A stretch of 7,056 nucleotides of DNA from Oscillibacter sp. (lineage in GTDB: Bacteria > Bacillota > Clostridia > Oscillospirales > Oscillospiraceae): the NCBI GenBank assembly GCA_009773995.1, contig VSMY01000124.1:1-7056 (forward strand). Direction: 5' to 3'. The notes beneath the pieces are model-generated. The model ran no database searches. It saw nothing but the letters and a program-made list of their open reading frames with translations, and was not told the DNA's origin. Positions 1 through 4,842 of this stretch are shown piece by piece; the stretch's first letter is position 1, and every line of letters begins with the position of its first letter. A program made the translations under genes and the position numbers.

Positions 1-761
1 TGGTGGCCCTGGCCCCCTGTTCCCCGTTCAGCGTCTCGGCGGAGCTGCTGCGCCAGTCCGCCCTGCTGGCCCGAGACTTAGGGGTCCGGCTCCACACCCA
101 CCTCTGCGAGACCAAGGACGAGGAAAACTATGTCCTGGAGAAGTACGGCAAGCGGCCCTTGGCTTACATGGAGGACCTGGGCTGGGTGGGCCCGGACGTG
201 TGGTACGCCCACGGCATCCACTTCAACGACCAGGAATTGAAGCTGCTGGCGGACACGGGCACCGGCGTCGCTCACTGTCCTATCTCCAACATGAAACTGT
301 CCTCCGGGGTCTGCCGGATTCCCGACATGCTGGCCCTGGGGGTTCCCGTGGGCCTGGCGGTGGACGGCAGCGCCAGCAACGACGGGTCGAATCTTCTGGA
401 AGAGCTTCGGGTCGCCTACCTGCTCCACCGCCTGTGCTCCAGCGAGAAAGCTCCCAGCGGGTACGATCTGCTGAAGATCGCCACCCGAGGCAGCGCCCGT
501 GTGCTGGGCCGGGAGGACATCGGCTCCCTGGAGCCCGGCAAGGCCGGGGACCTGTTCCTGATCCGCCGGGACCGGCTGGAGCTGGTGGGGGCGGACCTGG
601 ACGTCAAGTCCATGCTGGGCACCGTGGGCTTCAAGGGCCCGGTAGACTATACTGTGGTCAACGGAAAAGTTGTCGTTCGGGACGGCCGCCTCACCGGCGT
701 GGACGAGGAAAAAGCGGTCCGGGAAGCCCGGACCGCGGTGAGCGCTTATCTGAGCCGTTGA
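1..761 (+). CDS. Amidohydrolase, 8-oxoguanine deaminase / AtzB-like family (C-terminal part, 5' cut by window)
   Basis: Metal-dependent amidohydrolase of the cytosine-deaminase-like clan (COG0402). The closest pattern I recognise is 8-oxoguanine deaminase / hydroxydechloroatrazine ethylaminohydrolase, cytosolic enzymes that hydrolyse an exocyclic amine from a purine-like or triazine ring. The frame is open from the left edge; the first complete codon is at 3 and the stop TGA is at 759-761. The GTG at 3 is unlikely to be the start, because family members are about 450 residues and the first metal motif (HxH) plus the N-terminal beta domain are missing. Visible motifs, numbered from codon 3, are APCSPFSV (4-11), HTHLCE (31-36; His33 and Glu36 fit a metal ligand and a catalytic acid), AHGIH (69-73; His70), HCPISNMKLSSG (91-102) and VDGSASNDGS (120-129; Asp121 is the likely metal ligand). 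The C-terminus returns to the small beta domain (PGKAGDLFLI, then VVNGKVVVRDGRL). The family call is firm; the exact substrate is inference. Confidence 0.88.
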   Translation, partial: VALAPCSPFSVSAELLRQSALLARDLGVRLHTHLCETKDEENYVLEKYGKRPLAYMEDLGWVGPDVWYAHGIHFNDQELKLLADTGTGVAHCPISNMKLSSGVCRIPDMLALGVPVGLAVDGSASNDGSNLLEELRVAYLLHRLCSSEKAPSGYDLLKIATRGSARVLGREDIGSLEPGKAGDLFLIRRDRLELVGADLDVKSMLGTVGFKGPVDYTVVNGKVVVRDGRLTGVDEEKAVREARTAVSAYLSR

Positions 762-769
762 GAGGGTGA

Positions 770-800
770 AAAAAGGACTGAGGTTCCCTCAGTCCTTTTT
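770..800. terminator. Bidirectional intrinsic terminator between convergent genes
   Basis: A perfect 14-bp stem pairs 770-783 with 787-800 around a 3-nt loop (784-786). The outer five pairs are A-T, so the hairpin is followed by a T-run when read from either strand: TTTTT at 796-800 on +, and the complement of the A-run 769-774 on -. It starts 9 bp after the amidohydrolase stop, and the stop codon of the DUF368 gene (789-791) lies inside the stem. One hairpin therefore serves both convergent genes. Confidence 0.9.
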
Positions 801-1634
801 CCCGTCTTCCTCCCGCTTGTCCATCCGCGCCAGGAAGAAGGCCAGGCCGAACCCGGCGGCGGCGCAGAGGGCGGAGAACGCCATCTCCCCCCCTCCGGTG
901 TACTCCGTGGGGATAATCACCAGGGTGGAGGCAATCACAAAGCCCAGAATCCCGTGGAAGGCCACGGCGTAGTGCCGCCGGAAGAACCAGGTCACCAGCC
1001 TGGCAAGCAGGGCGATGGTCAAAAACATCCCCGGCAGGGCGGCGGAGAGAACCAGCAGGTCCAGCCGGGCCAGCCCCTCCAGCATGGGCCGGTAGAGCCC
1101 CAGGGCCATCATGACGGAGGAGGAGGTCATGCCGGGAATCACCACCCCCATGCCCCAAAGGGCGCCGCAGAAGTTATACCACCAGAAATTCGGTTCCACC
1201 TGGACATGGACCACCCGGCTGACGTAGAAAAGGCCCGCGAACACCGCCGACGCGCAGAGGAGGAAGCTCCCCCAGGCGGAGGCGGACCGGCCCTCCTTCC
1301 CCGCCTCCCGGAAGAGGGAGGGGGCCGTCCCCGCGATGAGGCCGATGAAGAGCCAATAGGTCACCGCGTCGGAGAGGGTCATGGCGGCGGAGATGCCCTT
1401 GGCGACGCCCAGAAAGCCCGCCGCCCACCCCAGCCCTAAGGGGATCAGCATCCGCCAGTATTGGGGAACCGCCTTCCGGGGCCGGGTCAGCACCTCCATA
1501 AAAGGCCGGTAGATGCCGAATACCACCGCCAGCACCCCGCCGGAGACCCCCGGCAGAATGGCCCCCGCGCCAATCAGCGCGCCGCAGAGGAAGTCCCGGA
1601 GCCAGTGGGCCCGCCGCCGTTTCCGCTCGTCCAT
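789..1634 (-). CDS. popT: DUF368 / PopT-family polyprenyl-phosphate translocase (integral membrane protein)
   Basis: A 281-residue polytopic membrane protein of the DUF368 family. Published work on Firmicutes DUF368 proteins (PopT in Staphylococcus aureus) assigns them to recycling of undecaprenyl phosphate across the cytoplasmic membrane, which feeds cell-wall synthesis; the function here is inferred from family membership. The N-terminus is basic (MDERKRRRAHW). Two related hairpin segments follow the family pattern: GALIGAGAILPGVSGG near residues 18-33, then FGIYRP, and GALWGMGVVIPGMTSS near 157-172, then LGLYRP. This is an internal repeat. Further hydrophobic segments lie around 62-86, 90-107, 120-139 and in the last 90 residues, and the tail is charged (MDKREEDGKKD). 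The start at 1634 was chosen because an optimal ribosome binding site (GGGGAGGA) sits 8 nt upstream and the length fits the family. The frame stays open to 2132, but that extension runs through a promoter and a T-box leader. It is monocistronic within view and divergent from metNIQ. Confidence 0.87.
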   Translation of the reverse strand: MDERKRRRAHWLRDFLCGALIGAGAILPGVSGGVLAVVFGIYRPFMEVLTRPRKAVPQYWRMLIPLGLGWAAGFLGVAKGISAAMTLSDAVTYWLFIGLIAGTAPSLFREAGKEGRSASAWGSFLLCASAVFAGLFYVSRVVHVQVEPNFWWYNFCGALWGMGVVIPGMTSSSVMMALGLYRPMLEGLARLDLLVLSAALPGMFLTIALLARLVTWFFRRHYAVAFHGILGFVIASTLVIIPTEYTGGGEMAFSALCAAAGFGLAFFLARMDKREEDGKKD

Positions 1635-1642
1635 CCTCCGTG

Positions 1643-1650
1643 TCCTCCCC
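1643..1650 (-). promoter_or_regulatory. Ribosome binding site deciding the popT start
   Basis: Read on the - strand this is GGGGAGGA, ending 8 nt before the ATG at 1634-1632. It supports the short 281-residue protein rather than the 447-codon open frame that begins near 2132. A second GGAGG abuts the ATG directly and is too close to serve. Confidence 0.8.
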
Positions 1651-1678
1651 TCTGAAAAGCCTGAAATCTCATCGGAAC

Positions 1679-1707
1679 ATAATAGCAGTTTTGCCGGGGA
1701 CTTGCAA
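1679..1707 (-). promoter_or_regulatory. Sigma-A type promoter of popT with extended -10
   Basis: On the - strand a -35 box TTGCAA (1707-1702) is followed by exactly 17 nt and a -10 box TATTAT (1684-1679). The spacer ends in TGC, giving an extended -10 (TGnTATTAT). Predicted transcription start is near 1672, leaving a short leader of roughly 38 nt before the popT ATG. No operator or riboswitch is evident in that leader. Confidence 0.75.
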
Positions 1708-1813
1708 TCCGATTCTTGTTTTCCAGGCAAAATTTCTCCCGGTTTTTCAGGAGCTTTGTGGATTCCGCTGATATTTCCGAAGAGGTGGAAGGGGTTTTCT
1801 GTGCGTTTCGCCG

Positions 1814-1842
1814 TTGACAGCGCCGCGCAAACCGTGTAAACT
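1814..1842 (+). promoter_or_regulatory. Sigma-A type promoter of the T-box / metNIQ operon
   Basis: A perfect -35 box TTGACA (1814-1819) is separated by 17 nt from a -10 box TAAACT (1837-1842, 4 of 6 matches to TATAAT), with TG directly before it. Transcription should start near 1849, about 15-20 nt before the first T-box stem. This fits a promoter that fires constitutively, with control exerted downstream by attenuation. Confidence 0.75.
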
Positions 1843-2078
1843 ACAAAGCACTTCCAACAATTGAACAGCCGCAAAGACGATGAAGAGAAGAGTACGCCGG
1901 ATGAACCGTCAAAGAGAGCCCCGGTTGGTGAAAGGGGGCACGGAGGGACCGGCCGAACATGGTCTTGGAGTTGCGCCGCCGACCGCCCCCAGGGCATAGG
2001 CCGCGACGGGAGCGCCCGTGACAGCGCGGGAGTGTGCTGGCACTCTGTAAGGCCGCCTCCGCGAGGGGGCGCGCGAAT

Positions 2079-2116
2079 CAAGGTGGTACCACGGCGCGGT
2101 TTCGCGCTCGTCCTTG
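2079..2116 (+). promoter_or_regulatory. T-box antiterminator
   Basis: CAAGG (2079-2083) pairs with CCTTG (2112-2116) below the tRNA-acceptor bulge TGGTACC (2084-2090). Above it, ACG (2091-2093) pairs with CGT (2109-2111). After one bulged T (2108), GCGCG (2094-2098) pairs with CGCGC (2103-2107) around a GTTT loop. The 3' strand CCTTG is also the 5' strand of the terminator, so the two folds exclude each other. Confidence 0.88.
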
Positions 2117-2142
2117 AAGCTGAACGCTTCAAGGGCTTTTTT
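2110..2142 (+). terminator. T-box regulated intrinsic terminator (attenuator)
   Basis: A 9-bp core stem pairs 2112-2120 with 2126-2134 around the loop TGAAC. It is extended by a T-G pair (2111/2135) and a G-C pair (2110/2136), and followed directly by six T (2137-2142). This is the default fold when tRNA-Met is charged; it ends the transcript 43 nt before metN. Confidence 0.92.
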
Positions 2143-2185
2143 GTTTGCCCCGGCCTTTTGAACTATCCGTAAAGGAGCGAATACC

Positions 2186-3202
2186 GTGAGCGAATCCATT
2201 ATCCAGATCCGGCATCTGACCAAAAATTTCGGCGGCGGGCCCGACGAGGTCCACGCCCTGAACGACATCAGCCTGGACATTCAGCAGGGGGAGATTTTCG
2301 GCATCATCGGTCTCTCCGGCGCGGGGAAATCCACCCTGGTCCGGTGCATGAACCTGCTGGAGCGGCCCACCTCCGGCACCGTCCTGGTGGACGGGAAGGA
2401 CATGACCGCCCTGTCGGAAAAGGAGCTCCGGCTCCAGCGGCGGAAGATCACCATGATTTTTCAGGGCTTTAACCTGCTGATGCAGCGGACCTGCCTGCGG
2501 AATGTCTGCTTCCCCATGGAGATCGCCGGGGTCCCCAAGGCCCAGGCCAGGAAGCGGGCGGAGGAGCTTTTGGACCTGGTGGGCCTTCAAGACAAGGCCA
2601 ACGCCTACCCCGCCCAGCTCTCCGGCGGGCAGAAGCAGCGGGTGGCCGTGGCCCGGGCCCTGGCGACGGACCCTAAGGTGCTCCTCTGCGACGAGGCCAC
2701 CTCCGCCCTGGACCCCACCACCACCGTCTCCATCCTGGAGCTTTTGAAGGACCTGAACGCCAAGCTGGGGGTCACCGTGGTGGTCATCACCCACCAGATG
2801 AGCGTCATCGAGGCCATCTGCTCCCGTGTCGCCATTCTGGACGGCGGGCGGGTTGCCGAGCTGGGCCCGGTGCAGGACATCTTCTCCCACCCCTCCACCG
2901 ACGCCGCCCGGCGGCTGGTGTACCCCGGCGGGGCCAGCGTCAGCCAGTACCCCAGCGGCACCCGGGCCGCCCGGCTCTCCTTCAACGGCGGCACGGTCAA
3001 CCAGCCCCTCATCGCGTCGCTTGCCATTGACTGCGGGGTGAAGGTCAGCATCCTGGGAGCGGACACCCGCAGCGTGGGCGGCAGGGCCACGGGGACCATG
3101 CTGCTGAGCCTCCCCGACGACCCCAACGAGGCCGCCAAGGCCCTGAGCTACATCCGCTCGCAGCCCTACATCACCGTGGAGGAGGTGGAATACCGTGGCT
3201 GA
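2186..3202 (+). CDS. metN: Methionine ABC transporter ATP-binding protein MetN
   Basis: The ATPase subunit of the D/L-methionine importer, working as a dimer on the cytoplasmic face of MetI. It is 338 residues long, as expected for MetN. Visible nucleotide-binding motifs are Walker A GLSGAGKST (42-50), Q-loop FQGFN (Gln93), signature LSGGQ (145-149), Walker B VLLCDEATSALD with Asp169-Glu170, and the H-loop His203 in VVITHQM. All catalytic residues are present. Residues from about 262 on (RLSFNGGTVNQPLI to VEEVEYRG) form the C-terminal NIL/ACT-like domain that, in characterised MetN proteins, binds methionine and causes trans-inhibition. The start is GTG with AAAGGAG at 2171-2177, 8 nt upstream. 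It is the first gene after the methionine T-box, and it overlaps metI by 8 bp. Family and substrate are well supported because domain and riboswitch agree. Confidence 0.96.
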   Translation: MSESIIQIRHLTKNFGGGPDEVHALNDISLDIQQGEIFGIIGLSGAGKSTLVRCMNLLERPTSGTVLVDGKDMTALSEKELRLQRRKITMIFQGFNLLMQRTCLRNVCFPMEIAGVPKAQARKRAEELLDLVGLQDKANAYPAQLSGGQKQRVAVARALATDPKVLLCDEATSALDPTTTVSILELLKDLNAKLGVTVVVITHQMSVIEAICSRVAILDGGRVAELGPVQDIFSHPSTDAARRLVYPGGASVSQYPSGTRAARLSFNGGTVNQPLIASLAIDCGVKVSILGADTRSVGGRATGTMLLSLPDDPNEAAKALSYIRSQPYITVEEVEYRG

Positions 3203-3878
3203 GATTTTTACATCCGCCTTCTGGGCGGAGTACGGCGGCATCCTGGCCGAGGGGTTTCTCGATACCCTGGTCATGGTGATCGCGTCCACCGCGCTGGCCT
3301 ATCTCTTCGGCCTGCCCATGGGCATCGTCTGCGTCCTGACCCAGCCCCACGGCATCCGGCCCCATGGGCCCGTCAACGCCGTGCTGGGATGGATTATCAA
3401 CATCGGCCGCTCTTTCCCCTTCGCCATTTTGATGGTGGCCCTCTTCCCCTTCACCAAGCTGGTCATGGGGACCCGGCTGGGCCTCCGGGGGGCGATCCTG
3501 CCCCTGGTGGTGGCGGCCGCCCCCTTTGTGGCCCGGATGGTGGAAACCTCCCTCAGCGAGGTGGACGCGGGCGTGATTGAGGCGGCCCAGTCCATGGGGG
3601 CCTCCACGTTCCAGATCGTCCGGAAGGTCTACCTGCCGGAGGCCATGCCCTCCCTGATTCTCGGGGGGTCCATCACCCTCATCGCCATCGTGGGCTACAC
3701 GGCCATCGCGGGCATGGTGGGCGCGGGGGGCCTGGGCGACCTGGCCATCCGCTACGGCCACCAGCGGAACGTCCCCTCCGTCATGTGGGTGACGGTTATC
3801 ATCCTGATCGTCATCGTCCAAGTGGTCCAATCCGTTTTCAGCCGCCTGTCGGTGCGCATCGACAAGCGTTTGAAATAA
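3195..3878 (+). CDS. metI: Methionine ABC transporter permease MetI
   Basis: The membrane-spanning subunit of the methionine importer, 227 residues, the usual size. Hydrophobic segments lie near residues 20-45, 62-85, 98-112, 152-182 and 195-215, consistent with the five-helix MetI fold. The cytoplasmic coupling (EAA) loop that docks on MetN is clear: EAAQSMGAS at 129-137 and, after IVRKVY, LPEAMPS at 147-153, with the conserved Gly135. A glycine-rich GMVGAGGLGDLAIRYG segment at 173-188 is typical of this family. Translation starts with GTG, preceded by GGAGGTGG at 3181-3188 inside the end of metN. The 8-bp overlap with metN implies translational coupling. No defects are seen. Confidence 0.95.
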   Translation: MAEIFTSAFWAEYGGILAEGFLDTLVMVIASTALAYLFGLPMGIVCVLTQPHGIRPHGPVNAVLGWIINIGRSFPFAILMVALFPFTKLVMGTRLGLRGAILPLVVAAAPFVARMVETSLSEVDAGVIEAAQSMGASTFQIVRKVYLPEAMPSLILGGSITLIAIVGYTAIAGMVGAGGLGDLAIRYGHQRNVPSVMWVTVIILIVIVQVVQSVFSRLSVRIDKRLK

Positions 3879-3886
3879 AAAAGGTC

Positions 3887-3928
3887 CTTCCCCTTCCGGG
3901 CCTCTCACGCGCGCAGAGAGGACGGGAG
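3887..3928 (+). repeat. Intercistronic inverted repeat between metI and metQ
   Basis: CCTCTC (3901-3906) pairs perfectly with GAGAGG (3916-3921) around a 9-nt CG-rich loop. Imperfect pairing extends outward to about 3893/3928. No T-run follows, so it does not look like an intrinsic terminator. It sits in the only sizeable gap of the operon (116 bp from the metI stop to the metQ start). A role as a processing site or mRNA stabiliser that changes the metQ:metNI ratio is possible but is only inference. Confidence 0.45.
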
Positions 3929-3981
3929 GCGGAACGCCGGAAATACCGAAGACATTCGAAATAAGTCATGGTTTTTAAATT

Positions 3982-3986
3982 GGAGG
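3982..3986 (+). promoter_or_regulatory. Ribosome binding site deciding the metQ start
   Basis: GGAGG lies 8 nt before the ATG at 3995. It falls downstream of an alternative in-frame ATG at 3968, which has no comparable site and would put nine extra residues in front of the signal peptide. The start at 3995 is therefore preferred. Confidence 0.85.
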
Positions 3987-3994
3987 AATACGTC

Positions 3995-4789
3995 ATGAAA
4001 AAGAAGATTTTTGCTCTTGCCCTGGCCCTGATTCTGGCCCTGTCCCTGGCCGCCTGCGGCGGCAAGAAGTCCACGACCCTCAAGGTCGCCGCCTCCCCCA
4101 CCCCCCACGCCGAGATTCTGAACCAGTGCGTGGATATCCTGAAGGAGCAGGGCATCGAGCTGGTAGTCACCGAGTACTCCGACTACGTGGTGCCCAACAC
4201 CGCCGTGGAAGACGGGGACGAGGACGCCAACTACTTCCAGCATGTGCCCTATCTGGATAACTTCAACGCCGAGCGGGGCACCCACCTGGTCAGTGTGGCC
4301 GGCGTGCACATTGAGCCCATGGGCCTGTATGCGGGCAACTCCGCCTCTCTGGACGCCGTCCCCGACGGGGGCAAGGTAGCCGTCCCCAACGACGCCACCA
4401 ACGAGGGCCGGGCCCTTCTGCTGCTGGAGGCCCAGGGCCTCATCAAGCTGGCGGACAGCACCAAGCTGGACTCCACCCCCAAGGACATCGCCGAGAACCC
4501 CAAGAACCTGGAGTTTGTGGAGCTGGAGGCCGCGCAGGTGCCCGCCGCCCTGGATGAGGTGGACATCGCCGCCATCAACTCCAACTACGCCCTGGGCGCG
4601 GGATTGAACCCCGTGGAGGACGCCCTGGTCATCGAGGCCGCCGATTCCCCCTATGTGAACATCCTGACGGTGAAGGAAGGGAACGAAAACAACGAGGCCG
4701 TCCAGGCCCTGGTGAAGGCCCTCCAGTCCGACACGGTGAAGGACTATATCAACTCCACCTTCGGCGGCGCCGTCGTGCCTGCGTTCTGA
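3995..4789 (+). CDS. metQ: Methionine-binding lipoprotein MetQ (NlpA family)
   Basis: The extracellular, membrane-anchored substrate-binding subunit of the methionine importer, 264 residues before processing. The N-terminus is a textbook lipoprotein signal: MKKK, a Leu/Ala-rich core, then the lipobox LAAC with Cys21 as the expected lipidated residue. The mature part follows the NlpA/MetQ pattern: LKVAASPTPHAEIL, then a segment with DANYFQHVPYLDNF, VAVPNDATNEGRALLLLEAQGLIKL in the hinge and ligand region, and AAINSNYALGAGL near the second lobe. It follows metI after a 116-bp gap holding an inverted repeat, and an intrinsic terminator comes directly after it, so it is the last gene of the operon. 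Methionine is favoured over other NlpA substrates because of the MetN NIL domain and the AUG-specifier T-box. An R- or S-isomer preference cannot be read from the sequence. Confidence 0.95.
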   Translation: MKKKIFALALALILALSLAACGGKKSTTLKVAASPTPHAEILNQCVDILKEQGIELVVTEYSDYVVPNTAVEDGDEDANYFQHVPYLDNFNAERGTHLVSVAGVHIEPMGLYAGNSASLDAVPDGGKVAVPNDATNEGRALLLLEAQGLIKLADSTKLDSTPKDIAENPKNLEFVELEAAQVPAALDEVDIAAINSNYALGAGLNPVEDALVIEAADSPYVNILTVKEGNENNEAVQALVKALQSDTVKDYINSTFGGAVVPAF

Positions 4790-4807
4790 TACTTTCTTGA
4801 ATAGGAC

Positions 4808-4842
4808 AAAGCGCCGGAGGCTTGGGCCTCCGGCGCTTTTTT
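4808..4842 (+). terminator. Intrinsic terminator of the metNIQ operon
   Basis: An 11-bp GC-rich stem (4811-4821 with 4826-4836) closes a TTGG loop. It is extended by three A-T pairs and followed by six T at 4837-4842. It begins 19 nt after the metQ stop. On the - strand the T-run is only three bases (TTTG), so it should work less well for the convergent helicase gene, whose stop codon overlaps the T-run. Confidence 0.92.

Larger units (their letters stand above)
1865..2142 (+). ncRNA. T-box riboswitch leader, AUG (methionine) specifier, controlling metNIQ
   Basis: A cis-acting tRNA-sensing leader. Stem I base: CGCAA (1870-1874) pairs with TTGCG (1971-1975). The 5' strand then shows the K-turn-like GATGA, the loop-E AGTA motif (1891-1894) and GCCGG (1896-1900), which pairs with CCGGC (1949-1953). 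The distal part has the family-like AGAGAG and GGTTGGTGAAA elements (1914-1933). The specifier loop 3' strand reads GAAC-ATG-G, so the codon is ATG at 1959-1961, followed by the usual purine. Hairpins at 2006-2019 and 2030-2045 fall in the stem II region. Stem III is 2055-2070, with six pairs closing a GCGA tetraloop. The T-box bulge TGGTACC is 2084-2090; its TGGT can pair with a tRNA ending ACCA. The antiterminator and terminator are listed separately. T-boxes respond to uncharged tRNA; specificity for tRNA-Met follows from the specifier and the downstream transporter. The 5' boundary is approximate. Confidence 0.93.

Noticed and set aside
1635..2132. N-terminal extension of the DUF368 protein to a 447-residue form
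   Set aside because: The extension would run antisense through the metNIQ promoter and the T-box, has no hydrophobic or family-like content, and ignores the strong ribosome binding site at 1643-1650.
1865..2142. SAM-I (S-box) riboswitch as the methionine control element
   Set aside because: The AGTA loop-E motif, specifier loop and TGGTACC bulge are T-box hallmarks, and I do not see the SAM-I core.
1861..2172. Small plus-strand coding frame or leader peptide in the metNIQ leader
   Set aside because: The stretch is fully explained by T-box stems, specifier, antiterminator and terminator; the open frame crosses all of them and has no ribosome binding site.
2129..3289. Long antisense open frame opposite metN
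   Set aside because: It mirrors the GC-rich metN codons, its translation is Gly/His/Gln-rich low-complexity sequence with no domain, and MetN on the + strand has every expected motif.
3171..3908. Antisense open frame opposite metI
   Set aside because: Its composition (His, Asp, Gly, Gln runs) is typical of a GC-bias shadow, while MetI on + is complete and recognisable.
3952..3980. Separate promoter for metQ (TTAAAT as a -10)
   Set aside because: No -35-like hexamer lies 16-18 nt upstream, so the AT-rich stretch alone is too weak to call.
3968..3994. Upstream ATG for metQ
   Set aside because: It lacks a ribosome binding site and would place acidic residues before the lipoprotein signal peptide; the ATG at 3995 has GGAGG at ideal spacing.
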